A stretch of 64,000 bases of DNA from contig BCIV01000006.1 in NCBI GenBank assembly GCA_001600055.1, positions 434,001-498,000 of the forward strand. The letters are read 5' to 3'. Both the position numbers and the translations under genes were made by a program. Within the stretch, counting starts at the first letter, position 1, and every line of letters starts with the position of its first letter. The notes beneath the pieces were generated by a model, which made no database searches, was not told where the DNA came from, and saw only the letters and a program-made list of their open reading frames with translations. This DNA is from Filobasidium wieringae (Eukaryota > Basidiomycota > Tremellomycetes > Filobasidiales > Filobasidiaceae). Shown in pieces: positions 22,401 through 33,646 of this stretch.

Positions 22401-23884
22401 GGATGTCCGTCATACAATATTTCCTTGACAAGAAAGGTTCGGGTCCTGTAAAACAAATTCGTGAGACTTTGTTGTCAAGCGCATCAAGATAGCTTTACCC
22501 GAAACTAGGCACTTCGTTCAACGCAAGCATCACTCTACTAAAGTCCTATCGTTAAGATCAGCGATAACTGCAGATATTGGCATCGTGGAGGTCTCAAAGT
22601 GGAATACCTTGATAACCGTTTCTTCAGAAGACCCTCTCAACATTTGGCTCATCTTTTCCTCAACTACCTTCCCGCCCTCGGAAAAGAATTGCCGGATTTG
22701 CTCGATCAATCGGGTCTTCGAAGTTCCCTTTTTCAGCTGACTAATTCCGCAAATAAGGTCTAATAAACCAAGGCACCCAAGAGAGATCCATGGCCCTATT
22801 ATCGTATTTGGCTATCATGGAATATCGTAGAACGTGTTATTCTATAAGAGCTTACTGGTCGAAGTAAAGAATAGTTGACCAAGTGTTTTACTGAGTTATG
22901 AATCGAATCAGGTTCTCGTCACATAAGGGAATCCGGTCGCCCTTCTTACACATTCAACTCGCCATTTGATATCTTCTTTATATTCTGAGGGCAATCTGTA
23001 ACACATGTAGTGATAAGGTCCAACGCCTATAAGATGCCAGTATTGCTTATCAGGCAGGTTGTCCCTGTTCAAATCTTGACCATTTGATTACTTACAGCTT
23101 CTACCATGTCCGCGACCTCCGAGTAATTCTGGGGCATCTTCACCAGCTTTAGCACGAGTGAAAGTATGTTGTTTCCAATAGGTATACGATCTGTCTGACA
23201 TGGTCAATAGCTTTGTCAGATCAGGTGGGCCTAGAGTACTCGCCAGATGGATCGCTAAGGTTGGAAACAAGCATCTATGATACGGCGTCATCAACGATTT
23301 GGCATATTTAGCGATTGAGACGATCCACGGACATCAAACCTGTGAACTAGAAATTTAAACACATGTGTAGCTCAACGGACCATATCATGCTTACCATTCA
23401 ATTCCCCTCTTCAGCACTATTACCCATTGTCGGAAGGCACCAGAAGTTTTGTCCGTAAGTTCGGCACTGTCAGCTACGGCTTGAAGAACCTGAAGAACCA
23501 GAGCTGCCTCTGAGATAATATAAACGCCGGTGGTATCCTATGTATTACTATGTATAAGCATTATCCTGTCATAGTGGGACATCTCTACTGCAGCCAATAA
23601 CGACCTTCTCAAGCCAGGCTCCTAATTGCTCTTGCGATAAGTTCAACTGAGCCTGTGTCCTGTTCTCGGTCTAGGCTCCAAAAGACTTAGCATTTAGTTT
23701 CGAGCGGTCACATAGAAACGCCTATTAGACTTACTAAGCCTTGCAAGCTTTTGAAGACCGAATCGAATTGCTGTATGGATCTCAGTGCCCTTCCCTTACT
23801 GCTCTGATCGGTAAGCCCGTCCGCTTCCGCTTTGTACTCATTGAATTTGGTCTTGATGAGCTTCTTGTTTTTAGCAGAGAACAT
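19404..23884 (-). CDS. Large nuclear protein: helical N-term, PH-like domain, disordered middle, C-terminal coiled coil (Red1/SYCP2-like candidate)
   Basis: A chain of at least 15 short exons on the minus strand. Securely phased exons are 22163-22015, 21961-21379, 21322-21093, then an exon from 21037, and exons through the stop at 19404. Exons at 23884-23735, 23670-23605, 23537-23395 and 22795-22608 are also coding-like, but joins between 22.8 and 23.4 kb and the true start remain unresolved. The N-terminal third is alpha-helical (ISEAALVLQVLQAVADSAEL; LGLLDLICGISQLKKGTSK). Next comes a beta-rich segment, FLVKEILYDGHPMRLNP to RVVSIMLDENTLVH, closed by a helix (YEASVRLIQYLRREVG): a PH/Spt16-like pattern. 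A long charged disordered region with RKRKR and ESDSEDD follows, then a predicted coiled coil to the C-terminus. This order matches meiotic axis proteins Red1/Rec10/SYCP2, but no residue-level proof is visible. Confidence 0.45.
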
Positions 23885-24202
23885 TTCGCAAAGCCGCGCG
23901 CTACGATTTTCATGCAGTATCCAGGTTGTGTTCGAGTTTGAGCTGTCTTTGATGGCATCACACGCCACAAGTTACAAGCTGTAAGCTCTACAGGCAGTAC
24001 AAGAGCGTATGACGAGACTTTGCTTCCGCTGAGTCACGCGTCAGCGGAATCAGCTCAACGTTTCATTTTATTTTGATGTTTCTTTATGCGAACTTGTCCT
24101 ACAAGTTATATGCCGCGATCTACAATGCCCAAGATAATGGATTTATGTCTTGTCCTTTACGGATTATGAGGAATAAAAAGCGGAAGAGAGAAGTGAATGC
24201 AT
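23885..24202. other. Spacer between axis-like gene and S41 protease 3' end
   Basis: About 320 bp. The minus-strand frame of the first coding-like exon stays open to about 23975, so the true start or a further 5' exon of the axis-like gene may lie here. Otherwise this is 3' UTR of the protease gene plus promoter. Confidence 0.35.
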
Positions 24203-26598
24203 CTAGATGCCGAAGAGTTTGTTTGCGGTGAAAGTCCACAAAGCCTGAGGGTTGTTGTAAGTCTCAGGAGTGTAGGCAAAGACGTGAGTAGCCTTGTTCT
24301 CGTGGTAAGCATTGAACTCGTTAGGTTCCATATATCTAAGACAAGAACAGATCAATCAGCTGTTGCGTTCTGTATGGGGTCGAGACCCTGCACTTACGAG
24401 TAGGAAGCCCTCCAGTTGTGACGCATGTTGGCGTTGGTGATAAGGTCTGGTCCAGCGAGAGGGCTGTCCTTAAGGTTGGCAGTCTAAGCGCGAGAAATCT
24501 CCGTCAGTAAGTTTCTCTCAAGTCCTTGTGAAATCATCACTCACCTTGACCTCAGAGTCGAGAGCGACCCATTCGAGAACTTCAGCACCAGCCATTCCGT
24601 AGAAGGTGTCCTTAGCAGAACCAAAGTTGACAACAGGTACCTTGTGAAGCTCGTACATCAATCCAGTGAAGGCAGCGCAAGTACTGGCACAGTTTCCGTT
24701 TCCGACGATCGCGATCTTGCTGAAGTCAAAGGGTTGGTAGTCGTAAGGCTCCGCAATCCAAGGGGTACAAGAATCAGCAGTTCGCTGACCGAACGGATCC
24801 TGGACACCTGTAAACCGAATGGAAACTTCAGAAAGGCAAATATAGATTGTTGGAATTGTAGATAATTACCGTTGATAGTCAAGACCTGAGGAGGCTCCTG
24901 GAAGTTATCGTAAGGGCCGAAAGGAACAGGCTCGTCGATCTTCGCCCAGGATGGAGGCCAGTAGTTAGGCTGTACCTCGCTGTAGTTGTACGACTTCTGG
25001 AGCTCGATGTTGCTGGCCATGATCTGCCTGGCAAGGTCGTTGTCCCTCAAAACAGACTCAAATCCAGGGTTCTTGTCGACCGAAGGTCCAGCGAGAAGTC
25101 GATGCAGATATAGACCAAGACAAACGTATCCACCTCCGTTGTTGGTTACGTCGATGATCAAGTATTCGGCACCTTGGTCCCTGAAGAAGTCGAATCCAGC
25201 CTTGGCGAGACCAGGGAACTCGGTGTAATTGGAGCTGAAACTACCGATGGTCAAGACTCCGGTTTTCTTCTGAGTATCAGGAAGCATACTGAAGTAAAGG
25301 ACATCGTTACTTCCAGTAGCATTCTGAGTAGTAGGGATGTACGGTTGAGGCAAGTTGATGGCAGTCTTTTGCGCGTTCAAGTCGGGCAAGTTGGCCTTTG
25401 GGTACCTATCAGCCTGGCTCAAGCGGGAGATGGGCGCGCTGCCAGACATGTTGGTGGCGTTGTTAGGGATGTCGAGAGAAAGCTTGTAATCGACTCCGTT
25501 AGTGGCTTCGGTAGCGATACAGTTGGCTTCCCAGTAAGAAGATGCATCGGTGAAGTTGAGACCTAAATAGGACGAGACGTAGGGGAAGGTGACAGTCTCT
25601 GATTGGTTGGTGTCGGTGGGAGTAAGCTGGACGGTGATCTCATATTTAGGGTAGGTAGGGACGATGGGACCAGCAAAGTCTCCAAGCCGTTGACCCCAAG
25701 CACCTCGGGTGAGTCGGTAAGAGGAGTATACCGAGTTCATCCTGATTCCATGATCCAAGTAGTTACCGCTATATTCGGTAGCAATCTTGGAGACATACTC
25801 GTAGGGGTTGACTCCTTCGATCTGGGTAATTTCTATGTCAATTTCGTGTTAGCTTCCATCGATCGTATTTGTAAAAGGAGCCGACTTACTGGCACCGGCA
25901 TAACGGGTGATGTTGATTCCCTTCTGTCCGTACCAATCAGCGAATTCTCCATCCATGAAATCGGCGAAGAATTCGTTGGCATCAGGAACCACGTAAATGC
26001 ACTCCTCTCCAGTGGCCTCCTCAGCAAGGGAGACAATGGGGATGGGAAGCAGGTTCTGATAGGCGTCGACGTAACAGCTTCGTACGCAAGTCGTGATCAG
26101 CGTTTATAAGGAGGAGATGTATGAAGCTGCTAGAAACTTACCTTGGCAACCAGAGGGTATGTCCATCATTCAATCGGTTGATGACGAAATACAAGTCGAC
26201 GTTGAAATCGTAATCAGTGTCGTAGTGTTGCTGCCTGATCCTTTGCAATTCAGAACGGATGTTCTCTGTGCTCTCTTGGAAAGGAGCAGGAGCGTTGAGA
26301 GCTTCAGTCTCGTAGGTGTAGAAGTTGATCACGGATTCGACGACATCCAGACTGTTCGTTCGGATGGTCTCGTTGAAGGGGAACGACCTCAAGCAGCTAA
26401 CTACATCTCTAGGTTCACTCACTATTCGAAGAGGGTCAGCTTGGCACAATGCTCAACGTGACGGTAAAAGTGCTTACAGTCCTGTCCAGCGATCTTGGAA
26501 CAAGCCTCTGGATCGCCCCTCTGGATGAGAGTGTGACTGGTAGGCAAAGCCAATGCCGCCACAGGCAGGAGAAGAGCCGCTGCTAGGGTAGGAATCAT
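24203..26598 (-). CDS. Secreted peptidase of family S41 (tail-specific/CPAF-like)
   Basis: Seven exons on the minus strand: 26598-26478, 26439-26142, 26077-25890, 25832-24870, 24807-24545, 24483-24398, 24335-24203; 2052 nt, 683 residues. There is a signal peptide (MIPTLAAALLLPVAALALP). Fungal S41 landmarks follow: RSFPFNETIRTN, DYDFNVDLYFVINRLNDGH, SCYVDAYQNLLPIPIV, ITQIEGVNPYEYVSKIA, GAEYLIIDVTNNGGGYVCLG, and the catalytic-serine motif GNGNCASTCAAF (Ser about 565). Many N-glycosylation sequons support secretion. It is likely an extracellular serine protease; substrate unknown. Two acceptors in this model are AAG rather than YAG, one of which (26439) has an in-frame alternative at 26451 that adds four residues. 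ATG 26598 is the first Met in frame. Confidence 0.85.
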
Positions 26599-27201
26599 CT
26601 TGCAATTGCAATGGGTTGCTATGTCTCTCAACGAGCGTTTGAGTCATGGTTGAGGAGGGCTTACGAGCCACATATATATATGAGACTTGGTCGCCCGACT
26701 GATGATATCGATCTTGTCGACCGCATGGGTCGATAGAGATGGTCCATTCATGTTCTCGGAATCGCGACATTTCGCCATGTGCCTCGTATGTCTAATCTGT
26801 ACGGCTCGGCGTTATTCGTGTCAGGCACGATCTCACCCCGACGGAGCTATAGTCGCCGACGAGGCGGGAACGTGAGCCAATCTCTCCGAATCGTCACAGG
26901 TCTCACAGGGAATCACAAGTTCCAATTTTGGCAAGCAGCATGACTGGCCCAATTTGTCCGACTAGCTCGCCCTTTTCATAAATCTCAGCGATGAGCCAGA
27001 ACACGGTCATAGTTGGGCGTTCTTAGCTATGCTCGCTGATGACCGTTAGCGTCTTCCTTATCGTCTAATTCGGCAGCCGACTAGACACAGTCGTGCTTTT
27101 TCGGTGGAATGCGGAATGCATGGATATTGAATTGGCTATACGGATTCTACCCGCTATCCCAAGATCCCCAAGACAGGCTCAAAGTAATAGCCGGTTTCAT
27201 C
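26599..27201. other. Promoter of S41 protease and 3' flank of tetraspanin
   Basis: About 600 bp between two minus-strand genes. Apart from the TATA-like element no feature is clear. Short open frames on the plus strand here are not supported by composition or motifs. Confidence 0.35.
26673..26680 (-). promoter_or_regulatory. TATA box candidate for the S41 protease gene
   Basis: A palindromic CATATATATATG centred about 78 nt upstream of the start codon. It is a good TATA element at a plausible distance if the leader is short. Confidence 0.4.
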
Positions 27202-28158
27202 TCAAACGAACCCACTGCCTCCCCTCTTTGCGTCGATTTTAGCGAATCGCACTTCGAGCTTCCTCTCATTGATTACACAGACCGTACACAGAAATAACGC
27301 TACTATCACTGCGATGAAACCGTATATCGACCTAAACGGAGTTCCCTATCATATCAGTCGACCTCTCATGCAAAGCAGCGGATTCACATACGTGAAGACA
27401 TTCTCCAGGGTATATTCGGTCCTGGAAGTTATGAAATCGATACATCCTACTTGCAAATCCGCATACTCAGAGCTTGAGCAGAATCCAGCGAGAGTTGCTG
27501 TAGTTGAATTGCTGTTTGACCGTCAGTAAGAGATCTTGAATCGAGATCGAATGAAGAGCATTTACTGGTATCCGCAGCATGAGAACTTGAAGGAACCAAT
27601 CAGTACATCCAGATACCCGTATCATCTCCAGACTCTAAGACCTACTCGATCCTGCAAACTCTGCTTCTCCACCGTGGTCTGCGTATTCCAAACCTTTTCG
27701 AAGTGGGCCCTTTGTGTTAATGATACGAACCAAATGCTGCTTCCTACCTGGAAAACATTCCATGGTCAGAGGAATGCTCTCGAATAGGTCCGATAAGGCG
27801 TACTCACAGCTAGAGCTATCATCATGTCGAGTAGCAGCGACCAATTAAAGGCGATGAGTAGCTTGTTACGGTGTGTGGGTCGAGTGATGGCGACAACGGA
27901 AAGAAGCCAGCTTGCCAGTAGACAGGCTCCCACAAATGTCCCGACTGTCACATACCAGGTTCGTCAGGCGTACTGGCGAAACGATCGGCAGGTATGAAAT
28001 CCCAAGATTGACTGACTTCGTTCGTCGTACTTCGTTATAGCCATTGATATCAATAAATCCTCTCCCTTTGCGACTACAGCCGCATAGGCAATGCAGACGA
28101 GAGACGCTGAGAAGAGGCAGATGTCCAGTAACCACCATACGAGACGTAATTTCTGCAT
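27202..28158 (-). CDS. Tetraspanin
   Basis: Six exons on the minus strand: 28158-28017, 27944-27808, 27747-27646, 27585-27566, 27511-27392, 27331-27202; 651 nt, 216 residues. Four hydrophobic segments are visible: LVWWLLDICLFSASLVCIA, GTFVGACLLASWLLSVVAI, LLIAFNWSLLLDMMIALAV and IYGFIAVIVALFLCTVCVI. The large loop between segments 3 and 4 carries the diagnostic CCG motif (C130, C131, G132) plus two more cysteines (C145, C157), the minimal tetraspanin disulfide set. The CCG motif sits in a 20-nt exon of its own. Fungal tetraspanins (Pls1/Tsp groups) organise plasma-membrane or endomembrane microdomains and in some fungi are needed for host penetration or polarised growth; which group this belongs to is not clear. 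Length is typical for fungal members. Confidence 0.82.
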
Positions 28159-28489
28159 TCTGTAGTCAATCTATTGGTTAGAGCTAAACGCTGTTACTGA
28201 CGGTGGAGACTGGGTCGCCCTTTCACCATAAGGAGATTGCGATCTCAGCAACGCAGGAAGATTGGCTATGGTATAGTTCACGAAATGCACGAAATGCGTC
28301 TATTATTTGGGCCAAAGGAGGTGAGATCGGCCTTTCCCGGATACCGGAACAATGGCATCGCGCCATCAATCAAACCAGGGGTAATCTGAAACGCGATCGG
28401 CCCGCTGTACCATAAGTGCGAACGTGGTGTATGGGTTGTACGATTCATAGCATCTATACGTTTCATACAATGGGTGTATTGCATCATGA
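28159..28489. other. Tetraspanin promoter / CobW 3' flank
   Basis: 331 bp between two minus-strand genes. No TATA element or other signal recognised. Confidence 0.35.
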
Positions 28490-30202
28490 TCATGCGCATT
28501 CCGAATCTATCGCTTGAGCCAACTTCCGCGCCCGTTTCAGCACTTCTCCTCTCGCTCCCATCAGTGTCAACCTGACGCTAACTCCCTTTAATTCCGTCAA
28601 CGCGTCAAGACTTGTCATCTTGGTCAGTTCGAATCTCCCAAACGCCCAGTTCAAAGCGTGGATATGAACACTCGAATCCGAGGCATCTTCAAGTCGTAAG
28701 AACCCTTTCACTCCAAACGGGCAACCAAAGATCGGTAGCAGCACCAGGACAGGGCACTGTCTCGACTCACCTCTATATATCTCAAAGGGTAATTTTTTCA
28801 GTTCAGCCTCCAGCAGTTTCAAGCTGACAGGCGCCTCATCGCCAGCTACACTCTCATCCTCTCCAGCCGTTTCTCCGTCACAATCGCATTTCTCTCCTTT
28901 AGCATGCTCATGCTCATGCCCGTCACCCAAAGCTTCCCTCTTCTTTCCTTTTCCAGGCTTACTTCCGCCCCGCCATACGCTTCTCGTCTCGATCTCCTCC
29001 ATATGTGTCTCCTTCTTACCATCAACACCGAGCAACTCCCAATCGGCGGTCTCTTCGCTGCCTTTCTCGAATAGTTTCGTATCCAAGCCGAATACCAGCT
29101 CAGGTTTGAGAGGGGAAGATTTTGACACCCTGATCATTGGGGTTTCATCGTTGAGCTCATATAGGTGATCGAGAACAGAATCCAGCTCCCTCTCGGTAAC
29201 GAGATCGTACTTGTTCAGGAGTAAACAATCGGTATATTTCGCTTGAATCTGTGAGGTGTCGCAAATCAGCTCTGTCGTCGTTTACATTCTTTCTGAAAAC
29301 GACTCACCTTGGCAGTAGGACTGGAATCCTCATACCCTTCAAAGTTGACACAATCGATAACGGTTGCAACCGAATCCAGCTTGAATCCTTCCGACTCGAG
29401 TTCTCGGACCTTAATGGCAAGCGTTGCTGGGAAAGCAGAACCGCTTTTTCAAAAAACGATGAGCCAACAAGAAAACATGATTTTCCTTATGTCGTACACA
29501 CCTGCTCTCTATGATGATTCTATCGGGATTCATCTTCTCTGATAGTGATAGGCAATCCAGGTTAAGATAAGAAATGTTTCTCTGGGTAGATAATCAACTC
29601 GCCTTTGATCTCGATCATTGCGTTCTGGATTTGGCCGACCAGAGTACCTGTATAATCGGTCAGCTCCATAAGCGAAGCAAGTTCAATGGTGATCTGACTC
29701 ACAACATCTATGTAGACATATAGCTTATTAGCCGAAGGAACGTAGGCAGGACTCGCATTTCTAGCTCACAAGCATCCGTTCAAGATCTCGCTGACTCCAG
29801 CTATAGATGTTTCCTTTGCTAGAAGAGAATCCACCCTGCAAACGGTCGATCCTGTCAGAGCTATGTCTCATCTTGAGGCTCGGCCAATCCGACTCACTCC
29901 ACATCCCCATACTCGTTCTTGAGGAGGACCACTCTGTAATCTTTAGGGAGCTGAGCTAGAAGACCCAGAATGGTGGATGTCTTTCCCTATAAGGCCAATC
30001 ATGAGTCTTTCTGCTGTTCTTGTCGTCGTTCACTCTCCTTGACCTACAGCTCCCTAAGCAGCGTCATTTAGTAATTCAGTTTCTCGCTACAGCAGCTCAA
30101 GTTGTCTGTGCCACTCACGAGGAACCCAGTAAAACAGGTCACTGGGATTGCTTTGGCATTGGCATCACCGGAAGTAGTGCCGACCGCTACAGAATCAGAC
30201 AT
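28490..30202 (-). CDS. CobW/COG0523 GTPase, ZNG1/CBWD-like metallochaperone
   Basis: Ten exons on the minus strand: 30202-30119, 30053-30048, 29986-29898, 29835-29770, 29707-29703, 29647-29603, 29538-29502, 29443-29308, 29248-28771, 28710-28490; 1167 nt, 388 residues. The chain restores the P-loop TGFLGAGKTSTIL (residues 25-37), NEYGDVEVDS, the metal-binding GCLCC motif (80-84), NPDRIIIESSGSAFPATLA, DSVATVIDCVNF, LLLNKYDLV and the C-terminal domain with LPFEIYRVKGFLRLED. A linker rich in His, Asp, Glu and Cys (DGHEHEHAKGEKCDCDG) is probably metal-sensing. ZNG1-type proteins hand zinc to client enzymes such as methionine aminopeptidase; this client is inferred from the family. Two microexons of 6 and 5 nt each supply an essential part of a motif (GA of the P-loop; part of LCC), and intron 6 has a GC donor (AAAG|GCGAGT). 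Confidence 0.88.
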
Positions 30203-30493
30203 GACGCTGCTGTTTTCAGTGTCCACGTTGCAACTCTGTGGAGAGATTGTTACCTATTATTGAGAACATTACTACTACTACTGTAAGAGATCAAGAGATC
30301 CAAAGATCAAGCATGACCTCCACCTTGACCAAGTATTGCTCATCGCGACTCGTGAGAAAGCGAAACGCGCATCGATGAGCTCAAAGGGGACGCTGCAACG
30401 TCGACCTGAATATCGTATCGATCATATGTAAAGTTTATCATTGTCGTTCTAGGCAACCCTACGCAAACTCTACCACTACGAGAATAATACAGC

Positions 30494-31946
30494 ATGTCTG
30501 ACAGAGGTGAAGATAGAATCCCCGAGCCCCGCGTTGAGCGAGCCGACCCCCGTGACGACCGTGCCCCTCGAGGAGATCGAGGTGACCGTGGTGGAGACCG
30601 TGGTGACCGAGGCGACCGTGGTGAGGGCAGGCCTTCCGGTGGTGGACGACGAGTATACTTGGGACGTCTTCCCCCTGGTAAGCACTTCTCAGAACCAGGC
30701 CGTGACAACGAGTACTAATCTCGACCCTGTTCGCGATTTTAGATGTTCAGAGGAGGGATGTCGAAGACGTGAGTAGTCTATCTGCACGATTTGTAAGAGT
30801 CTGAACTGACCCGATATTTGTTACATCTAGTTCTTCGCTCCTATCAAATTCGCTGACTGCCGAATCATGGGACCTTTCGGTTTCGTCGAGTTCCACGAGC
30901 CTCGTGTATGTTTGAACATTATGTCGGCTTGCTCAGAATTAAAGAAAAGCTCAGACTTTTTCCCGTCTTTTAGGACGCCGATGACGCCGTTGCTTCTGGC
31001 GCTGGAAAGCCCTTGAACGGTGCTGAGTATGTACAGTCGGTTATATATGGTGATGGCACACTTCTAATCTACTCATGACAAACACAGCATCATCGTCGAG
31101 AAGGCCAAGGAGAACAACCGTCGTCGTGATACCTATGAATCGTACGGGTGAGATTTCCCTGGCTCTTGTTCGCTCGACTGACTGAGACGTAAAACTCCTC
31201 GATACTATGTTGTTCCCCATAATGTAGTGCTCCTGCTCCCCGACGAGGACCCGGTCCCGGTCGCGGAGTTCGTTTGGCCATTCGTGGTCTCGCTCCCGAT
31301 GTTAGCTGGCAGGTAAGCGTAGTTTTCTCTTTCGTTGCCGTACATTTGCTCAACATTCATTTATATCTTTGCAGGACTTGAAGGACTTCGGTCGTGAAGG
31401 TGGTGCTGTCATCTACGCCGACGTCAACCGTGCTGGTGAAGGGTGAGTACAAAAGGTCAATGCAGTGATGGATTGTAACTGATCAAATCTACTTCGCAGT
31501 GTCCTTGAGTACCAGACTATGGGCGACGCTGAGCACGCCATGGACCGTCTTTCCACCCAGACCATCCGTGGAGCTCCCGTTACCGTTACCATTGATGACG
31601 TGAGTAGCGAGAACCAAATTTATACGTTCGCAACCTTTATTTACCGTCAATTTTACAGTCTCGTGGTGCCCCACCTCCCCGTGACTACGGTGGCCGAGGT
31701 GGAGGTTACGATTCTCGACCTCCTTACGACGACCGTCGTCGATCCCCCCCTCGTCGGGACTATGGCGAGCGAAGGTACGACGACCGTGAGCGTGACAGGG
31801 ATTACCGTGACCGTTCCCCTCCTCGTCGTGGAGGAGACAGGGACAGGTCTCCTCCCCCTCCTCGAAACCGTGATTACGACCGTAGGGGATCTCCCCCTCC
31901 CAGGGAGAGGGACTACCCTCCCAGGCGTGGCGATGACCGCGAGTAA
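30494..31946 (+). CDS. SR-type splicing factor with two RRMs
   Basis: Nine exons: 30494-30677, 30743-30768, 30831-30905, 30974-31026, 31088-31147, 31228-31312, 31375-31442, 31500-31599, 31659-31946; 939 nt, 312 residues. After an Arg/Gly/Asp-rich N-terminus (RGDRGDRGG repeats) comes RRM1 (RRVYLGRLPPDVQRRDVEDF, then GPFGFVEFHEP), an Arg/Gly/Pro linker, and RRM2 (VRLAIRGLAPDVSWQDLKDF), whose SWQDLKD is the conserved pseudo-RRM signature of SRSF1/Srp2-type proteins. The tail is rich in RSPP, DRD and RRG. It should bind exonic enhancers and influence splicing or mRNA export. Strong codon bias suggests high expression. The stop TAA overlaps a perfect donor (GA|GTAAGT), so a further optional intron is possible. 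Confidence 0.87.
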
Positions 31947-33646
31947 GTGTGAAGTTTTCCGATCCCTTCGATAGCCCGGCCGGTACATTCGCCTCGGCTA
32001 TTACGGCGGTCGCCTCTTCTCTCTGGATCTGGATCAAGCGTTCTTACATCTCTTTCTCTTTGGTCACCCTCTCCGTCTTTCCTCTGTTTCTGCAGCAGCT
32101 ACCGATATTAAACGATTTCGATCTCGATCTCAATGCCTCGACTCTAGACGGATGACGGGCAAGACTCTTTCGACTTTGAACGGAGCGGGATGGATTGGAA
32201 AGATCCGCGGGAATCGAATGCATTTCAGGACGTCTTTGACCGGGTTTGGCATAGGTGGTGGAATGGATCTCTGAAATAATATTACTCTTCTCTCGATCGA
32301 TCAAAAAAAAAAACTTGTGTTCTATCTCATTATGTGGCCCTTCCGGTGTCTTCTCTGGAATGCCTTTGGATGTGGATTATGGTTTACCTCTCTTCGTCCG
32401 GCTGGCCCAATACGCTGCTGCGTTTCGACCCTTTGCCCAGGTACAACTTTCTCTTGAATAGGAAATGACTACCTCAATCCTGCCTGCCTATTATGGAGCA
32501 CTTTAGGTGGACTCGACCATGTTGAACTCCCTCGTACTTTTCATTTATGACTACACTTCCGTCTTCTCTCCGCCTTCGTGGTAGGCGATCTCGACTTTTT
32601 CGTCAAAGGAATTGCACCCGTGATGCAGAAGGGGACCGAACACTCGATACGATTACAAAAGGGAGAGTCGGTCCAGATCAACGTCAAACCAAAGGCATCA
32701 GGCGGACTGGACTAACGATGAAATCCCAGGATACATGCTCATTTACTCACGTTTTTGGAGGGAATCGAAGCGGGAGTGATACCTTGACTTATGATCTCGG
32801 GATCACTTTGCTGCGCAGCGATTTGTGATGCTGAGTCATCAGGCTTGCAGGTGAGTTCTGTGTCGCTTTTGTTTACGATTGTGCAATCGCGACAGCTGCG
32901 ATACAATGCCTGTGAATATGCTGTAGGCTGTACACAGTAGCGTTGTGTATGTTGAACTAGACCTCGGCCAGGATCTGCGGAGTGTACCTGCAGTGTTATT
33001 GATGCTGCTGTGTGTGTCTATGGAGATTAGATGTGACCAACTCGCAACTCGGCAGTCGTAGCGCGCGCGTTTCGGCAGCAGAGAAGATCAAACATCCTAA
33101 ACACGCACAGCTTGCAGCTTGTAGCCATCCGCCTTAGCAATTCTGAGACACTCTGAACGACAACTGACTTCCTTTCACCTCGACGATCCTCACTCTGTCT
33201 CTCTCCGTCTCCTCCGTTTCAAGGATCACAGCCTGCTGTCAGGCTCAGTTGCTCATAGATTCATACCTGCAGCTGGACTGTCAATCGAGAAGCAACGAGG
33301 AATTACCGCTCATCATACTCTGATTCCGACTCACTCTTCGCAACAACCCTTCTCTCTGTTCGACAATACGACACCTGCGAAACAATACTACTACTCTTCA
33401 TTTCCTTCCTTCTGCTACTTCGCCTATATCACGACTCTTCAGTAGAAGAACCACCCACTCTTCCAGGCCAAGCTCATTGTCCTCTCTCATCCATCCCGTG
33501 ATCTTGTTCGTAAGTGATCGTCGTTCATCAGAACGTGACGTCAATCGACTTCGGCAAACCGACGAACCTACTCAGACTTTGTTCTCCTCACAGAGCCAAA
33601 CCTCGAGGATCCACAAATCGACAGACCTGCCATATATCAGAACACG
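31947..33646. other. 1.7 kb intergenic region, SR 3' UTR and TVP38 promoter
   Basis: The first 200 nt may be 3' UTR or an optional intron of the SR gene; an A-rich run follows near 32302-32313. From about 33110 the plus strand becomes strongly pyrimidine-rich, typical of a fungal leader for the gene starting at 33647. The 93-codon open frame at 32547-32828 has no recognisable features. Confidence 0.35.

Noticed and set aside
23088..23294. 68-codon minus-strand frame as an independent small gene
   Set aside because: It lies between coding-like exons of the axis-like gene and is more likely part of that chain, though its exact splice joins are unresolved.
31489..32037. 182-codon minus-strand open frame
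   Set aside because: Antisense of the SR protein's Arg/Asp-rich tail; the plus strand has a consistent nine-exon chain with two RRMs.
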